Counted from the stretch's first letter, positions 46,010 to 57,185 are shown. The stretch is DNA of 64,000 nt from Epiperipatus broadwayi (GCA_028023455.1 JAQFVV010000022.1:9441100-9505099); one strand, 5' to 3'. The notes: generated by a model not told the origin, from the sequence alone. Translations and numbers: made by a program.

Positions 46010-46680
46010 CATTTCAAACTGAATAGTATTTTTCTATTTTACCAAGATGTTATTCATGTTATCTAATATTTTTTCATTTCCCAAATTACAATTCATGCTA
46101 AACTAGATTTTTCCATTTTCCCAAGATGCAATTCATGTTGTCTAGTATTTTTTAATTTTCTCAAGGTGCAATTCGTGCTAACTAGTATTTTTCCATTTTC
46201 CCAAGATGCAATTCATCCTGAATTAGTATTATTTTCATTTCTCCCCAAGATCCAATTTATGCTAACTAGTATTTTTCCATTTTCCCAAAATGAATTCATT
46301 CTGAATTAGTATTTTTTTTTCATTTTCACAAGAAGCAATTCATGCTGAACTAGTATTTTCCCACTTTCCCAAGATGCAATTCTTAATAACTAATATTTTT
46401 CCACTCTCCCAAGATGCAATTCTTAATAACTAATATTTTTCAATTTTCCCAAGATGCAATTAATGCTGACTAGTATTTTTCCATTTCTGACTGACTACTA
46501 TTTTATATTTTTCCAATATGGAATTTATGCTGAACTAGTATTTTTCCATTTTTTTCAAGATGCAATTCATGTTGATTAGTATTTTTTCATTCTCCCAAGA
46601 TGCAATTCGTACTGAAAGTATTTTTCCACCTTCCAATTCATACTGACTACTATTTTCCAATTTTTTTCCACATGGAAATT
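46010..46680. repeat. Minisatellite, about 45-bp unit
   Basis: About fifteen degenerate copies of a unit with CTAGTATTTTTCCATTTTCC and CAAGATGCAATTCATGCTGA. It starts just after two direct copies of AGTCAAGRTAACAAGC (near 45680 and 45945). An ATA/ATG trinucleotide run lies at 45610-45650. Confidence 0.85.
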
Positions 46681-46830
46681 GTGTAATAATTGGAACAATA
46701 AGATTTAGCTATGAAATCTATAGTACTCTCAGCAAATGAGCTCAATTTTTAAGGGACCGTATGTTAATCTAACACCAGCTTCAACCCCTCCTCCATATTT
46801 TTTATTCATTCTATCATGTGTTCCCATGTA

Positions 46831-46885
46831 TTTTTTTTTGTCATGTGTCAAAGCATCAGCCATGGCCACCAATGCTTGACAAAAA
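46831..46885 (-). mobile_element. SINE S with internal deletion
   Basis: Both ends of subfamily 2 remain (GCATTGGTGGCCATGGCTG and GCTTTGACACATGAC) but the middle, including the box B, is gone. Confidence 0.75.
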
Positions 46886-46999
46886 AAGGCCTCAATTTTA
46901 GTACAGATGGGGTTGTATTTTTTTTTTCCAATATCACTTTTAAAAATTTTATGTAAATCTAATTTGACATGTATCTTGTTATGTATTTTTTTTCTTCTT

Positions 47000-47164
47000 T
47001 CAATTGCTGTAAATCATGTTTTCTTTCCTATCAAGATTGTAAACCTTTATTGCATATGTAGTACTGTATTATGAATCAATTTGTATTTAAGACCTCGTGT
47101 TTTCAAATGTAACTTATGCCTTTTTGAGTCTCAATAAAGTTTATTCTTTGAAAAATAATAATTA

Positions 47165-47195
<31 letters not shown>

Positions 47196-47204
47196 TTTAT
47201 TTAA
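47000..47204 (+). repeat. 3'-end-like sequence and (TTA)n(TTTA)n microsatellite
   Basis: Positions 47040-47150 look like a retroelement 3' UTR on plus (TGAGTCTCAATAAAGTTTATT). It abuts a TTA/TTTA run (47157-47204), which is also the likely 3' tail of the minus-strand LINE that follows. Confidence 0.5.
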
Positions 47205-49165
47205 TGTACATATTAACAGCATTTAGCCAATTACAGATTGCACAGTAAGTTAATTATTATATACAAATATAAATAAGCAACAAAATATAAAAGCAGTGAA
47301 ATGGACAAATAAGTAAAAAGGTAATACACCAAATGAAATTCAGGATAATATTTTTTTATGATGACTTTAGTAAATTGTTTAAAATCTAAATTAAAAATGT
47401 TTTTAGTAGCAAAATCTTTATTATAAGTTTTGGATAATCAAAATAAAGGGGGAAATTTAATATATCAGACTTACAAATTTTAAGTTCAAAAATATTGTGA
47501 ATACAATTATTATAATTTTGTTTTTTGATACTTAATTGAAAAATATTTTGGAAAATAAATTTATGAAGAAATTTAAGATCCCTTGTTTTTTGCCTCAGCA
47601 TTAAGTCAATATAGTGATCATTATTCAGACTATTTAATTTTAAAAATTTGTCAAAAACAGATTGAATTTTTATGATATCTATCTTGTTATGAGGATTCCA
47701 TATAACTTATCCATACTCCAAGATGGGGAGTACTAAGGATATAAAAAGTTTAATTTCTGTAAATTTATTAAATGCTTTTCCATATCTGTAAATAACTCCT
47801 ATAATTTTAAGAGATGTATTCACCATAAAATTAATCTGGTGATGGAAAGAGCTATTATTGGAAAATATTATTCCTAGATCTCTTTGATAATAATTTGTTA
47901 TGATTTTAGAGTCACTAATATAGTAGGAAAACCTTAAGATTTCCTAGAGTAAAAGACAATGGAGCACTTATCCATATTTATGGTTATACAATTATATTCA
48001 CACCATTTTAGGAAATTATATTACTTCGAAGTAAAAACAGTCATTAATAGAATAAATATTTCTAAAAATTATGCAATCATCTGCATAACATAGAAGATGT
48101 GAAAATTTAATATAATTTTTTACATCATCACATTAAATAATAGAGGTGCACCCCAGTGAAGTAATAATATGCTAATGACAATTTATTGTTAACCTTCACA
48201 CAAGACATAACTGTTTTTAAAGAAATAGTCAAATCAATTAATTAATAATTTGGAAGAAGATAATCTACAAAACTTTTGAAGAAGAATTTTATGATTAACT
48301 CTATCAAAAGCCTTGGACATATCAAAATAAATAACATCAAACCTAGATTGATTCTCAATTGAATTGGAAATGAAATCAAAAATAGTTAGCAGATTTGTTT
48401 CAATGTACCTATTAGGAAAAAAAACATGTTGCTTTGGAGCCAAAACCTTATTAAGATCAAAGATAATCTTATTATATAAACATTTTTCAAATATTCGAGC
48501 AACAGTGTGAAGAACTGAAATAGACCTACAGTCACCAAATTTCTAGATTCTTAAAAATAAGTACAACTTTAGCAATTTTAAGTGATGTAGGAACAATACC
48601 ATTTGTTAAAGAGCAATTTAAAATGTTCAAGAGAGGAAAAGCAATATATTCAGCACATCCTTTATAAATGAAAGCTGGAATATTGTCAAGGCCCACACTA
48701 GAATGTAATTTAAGCTGCTTAATAGCAAAAATAATATCAGATCCAATAAATGAATTAAATGCTAACCTTTCTTTAATTAGATCATTATTTTCAGTCAAGT
48801 TAGTAAAAGATTTTGATTATTTAAAAATCTCTGAGAAGTAATGAGAAAAATCATTTGCAATTAGATTTGAATTATTAATTTGTAAATTTTTTTTTGTAAT
48901 ACCTAAATCTTTGACTAGAGACCAAAATGGCAAAGGATTATCAAAAATATGACTGAGTATTTTGTATAAATTTTTGAAAATCTCTATGGTATATAACCTT
49001 TGACAATCTTCTATAATTAACAAAATTGTTACAATAATTTAAGTTTTTAGTTTTCCAATATTTATGATAGTGAAATGATTTCCTTTTAATAATTTCTTTA
49101 AGAGAGACTAAAAACCAGACAGGAAAATGGTTAGTTAAAATTTTTTTCTTAAAAATATATTTGTC
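47205..49165 (-). pseudogene. Jockey/CR1-like LINE ORF2: linker, reverse transcriptase, C-terminus
   Basis: On minus, from high to low coordinates. Linker with FPVWFLVSLKEIIKRKSFHY and PFWSLVKDLG (about 49150-48900). RT fingers with LKLHSSVGLDNIPAFIYKG and SLKIAKVVLIFK (48532-48798). Palm with FDVIYFDMSKAFDRVNHKIL (48234-48443). The YADD box is at 48076-48087. The region 47850-47380 then contains LGIIFSNNSSFHHQIN, SLVLPILEYG and VIWNPHNKIDIIKIQ, matching the thumb region. Frameshifts and stops throughout; inactive. Motif order and spacing fit the Jockey/CR1 group. Its 5' part continues at 50378-50870 beyond a later insertion. Confidence 0.85.
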
Positions 49166-50363
49166 TGACCATCTCGCACAGAATGGCTCTGAAAAGCTGG
49201 TGTTGCAGCAGTGAAAGGTGCCTTTTTTATTTATTTGGCCCTTTAAAGGCCTTATTTTGATGCTAATGTACTCTTTCATTCACTAAACTTAGTTTTAGTG
49301 CATTTTTAACACAATTTCCCTATGTTTACCTTGTGCTTATCAATATTTAACTACCTCACCTCCCCCATTTGGTAGATGGTTCAACTGTTTCATGGACCAT
49401 AAAGGGGTTTAATCACTCTTAGAATCTTAATTAGTTCTCCTACTCCAAGTTCCCTGTCACTAAAAACTTGTCTTTGAAGTTTTCGGTGTTGTTCCAGTTA
49501 TTTAGGCCATTTTTTAACAATCCTATTTCTCAGACATCCCCTCCTCTTGAGTAACTAACTGCCTAGAATTCCACTCAATTTTGTCATTACTCAACTAAAA
49601 TTATTAACAAAATTTCCAGTGTTTTTTTTTTGTTTTTTTTTTTACATCAATATACTTCATTTTTCCTTTTCAAAATTGTTTTTCTTCATATTACTGTTCA
49701 TTCTTTCAAATGGTTTAAAAATGGCCACTGCCCTTAGTGGAAAAAATGTGCAGAGACCTAAACTACATAAACTAAAACCTTCAAAATTACCCAAATTTTA
49801 TCCAAACTGAGTTTCAAACAAGACTTAACTAAAAACATCATCACCAAAGAACTTATTTCAAAGTCTCCATCTCCTTGACCTCTGGATCTTCCTCCCTTTC
49901 AGGCTGTGGTTTGCTCTATCAAAGGTAAAAAGCAAGTCAAAAAGAACAACATGACCAATCATAATGCTATTCCAAGTACAATGGGAAAAACTAAAACTAC
50001 TCATCTACAAAAGACAAAAATCAGCTGTTACATCTAAGCATAACTCAGAAATCTCATCCATTCTGGAAACCTCTAAAGACTTAACATATAGCCATTCCTC
50101 CAAAATTCATGTCACATATGGATCCTCCTATCAATCCATCAAGGCAACCAAGCCTATCAACATTGCTCCTTACCAAAGATTCTTCTTTGCCTGGACTACA
50201 CCCCCTTTCCATATCCCTTTCCCATTTCATATGTATTCACTTCCCCTTCACCATATTGTACTTGAATTTCATTTTACCATGTAATTATCTTTTTGTAAAC
50301 CTTTTTTAACTGTTACATATTTTGTCTTTTTAATGAATAAAAGCTTTCATCACTGAGAAAAAA
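49166..50363 (+). mobile_element. Non-autonomous LINE derivative nested in the LINE
   Basis: A 1.2-kb, more C-rich insert on the opposite strand, with flanks AATATATTTGTC (left) and AATGTATTAGTC (right) as a diverged target duplication. It ends with GAATAAAAGCTTTCATCACT and an A tract, the same terminus as family K (7112-7715, 61803-62530); TTGTAAACCTTTTTTAACTG also matches. Near 49720 an ATG opens MATALSGKNV, perhaps an ORF1 start. No reverse transcriptase is present, so it looks like an internally deleted element using the K tail. Confidence 0.7.
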
Positions 50364-50377
50364 GAATGTATTAGTCA

Positions 50378-50870
50378 ATTAATTCACTAAATGATTGTTC
50401 AAAAAACTTCATACAGAAATCTACATCTGATGAAAAATACAAAATTTTCCAGTTAAAGTTAGATAATTGTAAGCAAAGACTAAATAATTTCCCTTTTTGT
50501 AGTTTCTTTTCACAGTTTTAAAAGGCGATGTTTATTAAATTTAATATTAATATAAAATTCTAAAGGAGGATGATATAAATCAATGGAAAAAGAAAAAGAA
50601 GTAGTAGTTAAACATTCAATTGTAGGAAAAATACTAAGAATATAATCTAATGTGTGATTATTAAAATTCGTGTGTGGATTAAATTGTTTTAGATTTAACA
50701 AATTGCAAAACTGAATTATTCTCAATGCTTTAGGTAAAAGTGAAACTGAATCTATGATAGTATTACCTGAGTATAAGTCAGGAATATTTAAATCACCAAT
50801 AATAACTATATATGATTTATATTTGATTAAAAAGTCTTCAAGAAGAGTCTAATTTAATTTAGTCAATGTT
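50378..50870 (-). pseudogene. Same LINE: endonuclease C-terminus and linker
   Basis: On minus: YIVIIGDLNIPDLYSG (GDFN motif of the apurinic-type endonuclease), then FCNLLNLKQFNP, NNHTLDYILS, and SIDLYHPPLEF (degenerate SDH box). Then LTLTGKFCIFHQ and FFEQSFSELIDQYI reach the insertion, and the protein resumes as DKYIFKKKILTNHFPVWF at 49165. The Asp-x-Tyr-Ile present at both junctions reflects the target duplication. The N-terminal part of the endonuclease and ORF1 are absent. Confidence 0.8.
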
Positions 50871-51045
50871 AACTAACAATAAATATCAAAAACTTGTTAA
50901 CAAATAAATTTTATTCACTAATCATTCAGTTCTCTTATTTAAATTATTTTTTTTTGTCAACAATATTTATGTATATATATAAATATCATATTGAATATAT
51001 ATTTAACAATGAAATGCTATATACAAAATTCTATCATTATTGTAG

Positions 51046-51405
51046 TTACATAAACTGAAATTGTAATATTTTAAACAGCATTAAACTGTTGCACATGCAC
51101 TTTGGATTTTAACTATAAAATGAATGAATACAAACACTTCAAACACATGATAAAGTCTTTGGAAAAGATAGAATGGCATCTATCTTTTCGAACCCAAACG
51201 CTTTTGTATGGGCGAATCTTAAGTGTTAGAAAGTGAAAGCATAAAGATATTAAATAATCACTTTAAATTACTTTTACATGCCATTCTATCTTTTCCAAAG
51301 ACTTTATCATGTGTTTGAAGTGTTTGTATTCATTCATTTTATAGTTAAAATCCAAAGCGCATGTGCAACAGTTTACTGCTGTTTAAAATATTACAGTTTG
51401 TAAAA
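51046..51405. repeat. Near-perfect inverted repeat
   Basis: Arms 51046-51178 and 51278-51405 are almost identical reverse complements (AAAGTCTTTGGAAAAGATAG, AACACTTCAAACACATGAT) around a 99-bp spacer that holds some CpGs (TTCGAACCCAAACGC). High identity implies recent origin or ongoing conversion. No coding frame. Confidence 0.85.
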
Positions 51406-52989
51406 CATCGCGCTATATAAAATAATTGACTTATTTACATAAACTAAAATTGTATTAGTTATATTATGTATTTTATTTTATAGCTTACTGTCTGTTAAAT
51501 CTGATGCAATTAATACTAGGTTTGCATTTCTTTATATTTCCATACATTAAATAGCTCAACTATAAAAGAAAGATATAAATTTATTATAATCATCATTACA
51601 AATTATTAAATTATTCCTGTTGGTGTTATAACAATGAAATCATGTAGGTATCTCACAAGAGTTCTGTGCTGTAAGATGCATACTTACATAATATAGATAA
51701 TTTTTTTACTCATTTTTATTTTAATACATTATATAATATTGGAATTTATATAGATTTTACTTAACCAATATCTATATTATCAATATATATATATGCCAAC
51801 TAACTTGCCATATATATGTATATTACAATTTAAACGGTTGCCTTGGCAATAAACAGATTGAGTTTTTTGGTATTACTATATATATATATAACCATTAGAA
51901 ACCAGTCAACACATAGACAATTCCCATATCAATAACAATCAACAATCTTAAACTATTGTCAAGGCAACCTCCTTTTAACAATAAAGGAGATTGTCTTGAC
52001 AACAGTTTGAGATTGTTAATTGTTATATATATATATAGAGAGAGAGAAAGAGATGCATGCATGTTATAAATAAATAAAAAGGTGGATTTACTGCTCAGGG
52101 AATCATGAATGATTAAGCACCTGAAATGCCAGAATCACCCAAACATCTTATACTCTAGAGTCTGATTTCTATCACTACAAAAAAACATGCATGTTATGAA
52201 TGTTTCAAATATAACATAGTTAAAATTATTTAATGTATTTTATATTGTGCCAGTTAAATATAAATTAATTCTGAAATCTAACCGATTTAACAATACAAAT
52301 TTATACGACTTTTCACAGCGCTAATATCAAAATACGGATAAAAAATATGGATTAAACACAAATAAAGACGCACTTAAATCTTCTCACATAATAAAAATTT
52401 ATACATGTAATCTCAATAAAATAAATCAATTATAATAAGATTGATTTTTATGGTTTTATATTGTTTGTTTTACCACATCCTGTTCACCTATGCAATATTT
52501 CCATTTCTTTATGATGAAGCACTTCAATGATATCCATTTATTCCAGGAAAAGGAAGAACATAATTTTTTTTTTATTCTATGTTTGATGAATAGAATTTTT
52601 AAAATTAAATTTTTCATTTTTCCTTTATAGTCAATAACTTAAATTTAAAAGGAAAACAAATTCATGCTTATTGGAATTTTCAACGATAAAAAATATCTTA
52701 CCCCCCTCCTCCCATCTCGTGAAATTGTATCAAATAGCTCAACTATCGTTTTTAGAACATTATTTACATATGATTTCACTCTTAAGACTTATTCAGCTGA
52801 AATTTGAAACAGAAAAAAAAAACTTTGTATGAACCAAATTTTTTGATTATTTTTACATCATGTTTTTAATTCCTTATAAAGAATATCTTGAATTTAACCT
52901 TTTTATAATCTATATTTGATATATGTATGTATTTATATAATTGTTTTATTGTATACAAATATATATCATTATATAAAAAATAAGTAAAT
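51406..52989. repeat. AT-rich DNA with repeat H copy
   Basis: 51888-52035 is a repeat H copy (ACCAGTCAACACATAGACAA), ending in a hairpin of the ATTGTTGATTGTT type. A diverged inverted fragment lies at about 51820-51860. The rest shows nothing. Confidence 0.5.
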
Positions 52990-53625
52990 TTGATTTTAGT
53001 TTCAAAAGTAACTTTTATTAATTAAAAGATTACAAAAATTTTCGCGTTGATGATTACAAAGCTTCAATGTTACAAAGGTAAAACAATTATTAACCATGTT
53101 TACAAAAGAGATATACCTCAATAACAATTATCTCCATGAAAGGGTTACTATAATCTTGTTTAATGTGTATCTATACATGGGTCTACATGGCCCAACTGCC
53201 GAGAAGTCGTCCATCACCCAATGACCCCCATCCCTGATGCCCCGAAGCAAAGACTCAAATGCTTCAGCTGAATAGGTGGATATCCAGCATTGCGCCAACC
53301 ACCACAACAGGCAATCAGGTCCAAGGCACCAGGGCCATTAAACATTAAATCCTTGACCAGAAGCTGAGCCCATTCCAGGTATCTCTATTTTCCAGTTCAA
53401 CAGTCCAAACGGGCAGAGACCACATTCGGTCTACTTGCCCAAAAGTGGACTGCCATCTAGGGAAAAGCTAACCAGTAATGAGCACAGATCTGCACTCCTC
53501 AAAACCAACCTATCAAGAGGGCACAGCAGCCCATCAGAGCAGAAACCGTGCTGAAATTTTGACCCTGTACCCTCCTGGCAGGTTTTCCTGGTAGCGGCAA
53601 TGATCTCCAACAGCCTGCACCAATA
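52990..53625 (-). mobile_element. 3' end of non-LTR retrotransposon, family J, longer copy
   Basis: Aligns with 21825-22250 and extends about 200 bp farther 5' into GC-rich coding-like sequence. The strongest frame gives ATRKTCQEG and ECGLCPFGLLNW among stops. The 3' UTR ends GTAATCTTTTAATTAATAAAA. Two copies of this end show it is an interspersed family. No catalytic motif remains. Confidence 0.7.
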
Positions 53626-54113
53626 AATTTGATTTTATTGAATCATTTGTTGATCTGAAATTTATATATTATAATAAGTAAATGTTCTTGGTAGTAGTCA
53701 TCTGTTCAGTCATACTCATATCATGTATTTGGGCATACAACAATTATTTCTGTATTTAAACGAATATCGATTTATTTTATATGGTATTAACTAATTGCAT
53801 TATTGTTTCCCTTCTATTTTGATCCAGCATAGTAATGCTTTTATTCTAAAGGCAATCTGACATTATTTTTTATTGTACATTTTGTTTAGGATATGTCTTT
53901 TTAATTAAAGTATGATGAATTGTTCATATTATTGAAATCATTTCAATATATATATAATTATCAATAAAGCAAGTCATATATAACATGACATTGCTTTTAT
54001 AAGCTTGTATTACAAAAATATAATACAGAGGGCATACCAATAGCTCAAACAAGTTCTTAATTGTTAAGTGCAGTATGAGAAAATATTTAAAATCTCTATC
54101 CGAAAAACTCTTA

Positions 54114-54159
54114 ACACAAGACCAATTTGTTTCGAGCTTATGGCTCACCTCAGTGAGGA
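54114..54159 (-). ncRNA. Hammerhead motif, family B, A9 changed
   Basis: Minus: CUGAGGU (A9 to U), stem II GAGC/GCUC around CAUAA, GAA (54131-54133), AC/GU around AAAUUG, cleavage-site C (54120). Stem I is weak on the 3' side. Confidence 0.55.
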
Positions 54160-54473
54160 ACTAGAATTTTTAAACACTAGATCTAAAACATTAACTCAAA
54201 ACCCAGCACTTATTTCATAAGTAATGTTTAAATAGAAACTCTAATGTTTTCAGACATGAAAATATCTTTTACTCCAGCTATCTAACTTAAATAGCTATAT
54301 GGAACTGAACAAAATTCAGATCTACTATATATTAATAGCCAATTAACTTAGATAGCTGGAGTGAAAGACATTTTCATGTCTGAAAACTTCAGAGTTTCTA
54401 CTTAAATATTACGTATGAAATAAGTGCTAGGTTTTGAGATGATGTTTTAGATTTAGCGTCTGAAAATTCTAGC

Positions 54474-54519
54474 TCCTCACTGATGTGAGCCATAAGCTTG
54501 AAACCAATTGGTCTGGGGA
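54474..54519 (+). ncRNA. Hammerhead motif, family B, A9 changed
   Basis: Stem I UCCUCA (54474-54479) with UGGGGA (54514-54519). Core CUGAUGU (A9 to U). Stem II GAGC/GCUU around CAUAA. GAA at 54500-54502. Stem III ACC/GGU around AAUU. C54513. Everything fits except A9. Confidence 0.6.
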
Positions 54520-54864
54520 TAAGAGATTTTAAATATTTTCTCTTACTGACTTTATCAATTAAAAGCTTGTTTGAGCTATTGGTATGCTCTCTATATTGCA
54601 TTTTTGTAAATATAAGCTTATAAAAGCAATGTCACACTATATATGAATTGCTTTATTGATAATTATAATTTTAACTTTGCTGAGACTATTAATATATGGT
54701 AGATCTGAATTTGGTTCAGTCCCATATAGCTATTTAAGTTAGATAGCTGGAGTAAAAGATATTTTCATGTCCGAAAACTTCAGAATTTCTACTTAAATAT
54801 TACATATGAAATAAGTGTTGGGGTTTGAGTTGATGTTTTAGATCTAGTGTCTGAAAATTCTAGC

Positions 54865-54910
54865 TCCTCATTGAGGTGAGCCATAAGCTCAAAAACAATT
54901 TTTCTGGGGA
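54865..54910 (+). ncRNA. Hammerhead motif, family B, decayed
   Basis: UUGAGGU then stem II GAGC/GCUC around CAUAA, then AAAAAC in place of GAAAC. Stem III and the cleavage site are eroded. Confidence 0.45.
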
Positions 54911-55010
54911 TAAGAGTTTTTCAGATAGAGATTTTAAATATTTTCTCTTACTGCACTTATCAATTAAGAGCTTGTTTGAGCTATTGGTATGCTCTCTGTA
55001 TTACATATAT

Positions 55011-55824
55011 GTATGTGTATCTTTAGTTCTGCAGCTGTATACTTAAAAATGATTGTCTATTGATAAAAAAGGAATGTTTTTAAGAATATACTTTATTTAT
55101 ATCTATACATAAAGTGGAATAAAAAAAATAAGAAAATAATGTAATTTTAAATATGTAGAATTGATTTCTTCACAATGGCTATGATGATATAATTGATAAC
55201 ACACTTTTTAAACTTTATTTACTTTTCATTTATATTATTTTATTCATTTTTTTATATGGGTTAGCACAGGGGTCAAGTAATAAACTCAACAGCTAAAGAT
55301 TCCAATGAAATCCAGTCTATCCCTTCTTGTATTCTAATATCCTGTGATCTCTTGAACAACATATTCGATTATTACTAAATTCATTGGCAGTCAGTTACTG
55401 TTAATTAAGAAAACAATGAGTTTTAATTAAATATTTATAAGTAATTTGCTTTATTTACGAAATTATCAGCATTGTTAGTTCTTCATTACAATTCAAATGC
55501 ATTATTCTGTGAATGTTTTTGGTTTCAAAATATGAACTGATAAGCTTATATATTTTAAATGTTTAAATTAATATAAAAAAATTTCTTGTATATCGTGTAG
55601 ATGGCCATACGCAATATTTTTAATTGTTGTTGGCTTACAAATACCTGATTCTTTATTCAGTTTTAAAAAATTTAGTTATTTTATATTAATGAAATGAAAA
55701 AAATGTTTTAAATGTAATTTGAAATTATAAAAATTTAACAATGTGGAATTGATAATACATATATATATATCTGATAAATAATGTTAGCATCAAAATGCCA
55801 AAACTCACAATTCTTTAAATAGTC
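55011..55824. other. AT-rich DNA; left half of a direct repeat
   Basis: About 55600-55765 recurs directly at 56080-56215 (TTGTTGTTGGCTTACAAAT, ATAAAAATTTAACAAT), on the other side of the next family B unit. No gene. Confidence 0.5.
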
Positions 55825-56090
55825 AAAATAAGAGTCATAGATCACATGACCCTATTCTCTTAAGCTTGTAAGTTGTAAACAATGAGGATTTCCAATTCAT
55901 CAACAAGCTTTTTGATAAATGCTTAGTTAGAGAAAGCATTTAAAATATCTCTGTCAGGACCCCCCCCCCACCAAACCTCTGACCATAGTTTCGTGCTCTG
56001 ACACTCCTCAGAGAGGTGCTAGGATAGGTTCAGACACAATTCGTTATGTTCTGATTTGTTATTTGCTAGGAATCTCTACATAATATATTG
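55825..56090 (-). repeat. Family B unit with intact hammerhead
   Basis: On minus it aligns with the family B units at 54 kb and 29.8 kb (AGATATTTTAAATGCTTTCTC, AGCTTGTTGATGAATTGG, end segment AGGGTCATGTGATC). It is flanked by about 150-bp direct repeats (55600-55765, 56080-56215), suggesting insertion in, or amplification with, a tandem duplication. A C run (55960-55969) lies close to the ribozyme. Confidence 0.7.
55975..56017 (-). ncRNA. Complete type I hammerhead ribozyme, family B
   Basis: Minus strand, 43 nt. Stem I: ACCUCU (56012-56017) with AGAGGU (55975-55980), six Watson-Crick pairs. Core CUGAGGA (56005-56011). Stem II: GUGU (56001-56004) with GCAC (55993-55996), one U-G, tetraloop CAGA. 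GAA (55990-55992). Stem III: AC with GU around UAUG (55982-55989). C55981 is the cleavage-site nucleotide, so cleavage is expected between 55981 and 55980. Every position required by the hammerhead consensus is present. The tiny stem III is the form known from Penelope-like elements and animal retrozymes, which may act as dimers. Activity is not shown by sequence alone. Confidence 0.85.
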
Positions 56091-56215
56091 AATTGTTGTT
56101 GGCTTACAAATCAATAAGATTACCATATTCTTCTTTAAAAAATTTAATTATTTAATAATCATGAGAGGAAAAAATGTTTTAAATTATAAAAATTTAACAA
56201 TCTAGAATGATTAAA

Positions 56216-57185
56216 GAAAATTTCATGATGCCTTATGTCATCTGAGACTACTTCATCATTAAGTTTTTTTCTATACAATTTTTTAAAATATTGAATTAAT
56301 ATCTCAGACCATCAATATAAAAGCATTTATCTGAACTTAAATTGAATACTAACCTGTCAATCACAGTAGAATAGCACATCTATTTCTAGTCCAATGAGTA
56401 GACCAGTTTTTTATTAATTAAGAAACATGTTTTCCATTTCAAATTATCTTCATGGTCTATATCTTACAAATTAGAAAGTGGTAATTCATAAAATTCAAAG
56501 TATGCTACTTCTTAAATTTTCTTCAATTTTAAATATTGTTACATTTATTTTAGAATATATGTACCTAAAGTTGATGCTTCATGGTGCCTGTCTATAGATC
56601 AAAATTGATGAAACATATGTCAAATATATTATAGATATCTAATATAAATTATTAGTATAGCCTTGTTTTATATGCAATTTTATTTATCTAATTGTATTTC
56701 CATATAATGAGTATTTTAATATTTTTTCAGTCTGTTAAATTTTTTTATATGAAATATGAATTGTTTGTCAGATTATGATATTTGATTTAATAATGCTATT
56801 CATTTTTGCTGCTTATTTGTGGATGAACTATTTTCCACATTTCCTTTAATAAAAACTAACTAAGGCCTAGTATTTACAAAAGTAACATACTAACCCTGGT
56901 AAAGGTTACTTCATATTCCAATTGGGGTTTTTTTTTTGAGGGGGGGGGTTGTAGTTAACACATTCACTCTCACTTAATGAACATTAAGTTAAATTAGAAT
57001 CTATTATCTAAAAATAGCAATGTCTTGTATAGTTTGGTGCATGGTAGATTGAAAGTCTCTGGAGTTCATGATCCATGCCTCATAATCTAGACTGGTACTT
57101 ATCATGCTTGATATTATTTATGAAATTAAACACAATAAATTATCCAATTATTTACTAATGTTAAGAAATAGAAAATTATGATAAT
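56216..57185. other. AT-rich DNA, nothing recognised
   Basis: A G run near 56940-56948 and weak tRNA-like text near 57030-57080. No gene. Confidence 0.45.

Larger units (their letters stand above)
53940..55010. repeat. Family B cluster: one inverted and two direct units
   Basis: The left unit (about 53940-54345, minus) is the reverse complement of the middle unit (about 54347-54675, plus). The right unit (about 54695-55010, plus) repeats the full left unit in inverted orientation. Shared blocks: GTTAGATAGCTGGAGTAAAAG, TTTTCATGTCTGAAAAC, TATTTTCTCTTACTG, GAGCTATTGGTATGC. Each unit carries one hammerhead motif. Mixed inverted and direct terminal units are characteristic of Penelope-like element termini, but no coding sequence lies between them. 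Confidence 0.8.

Noticed and set aside
45600-47204. CRISPR array from the regular 45-bp units
   Set aside because: Units are contiguous and diverged with no unique spacers; it is a eukaryotic minisatellite.
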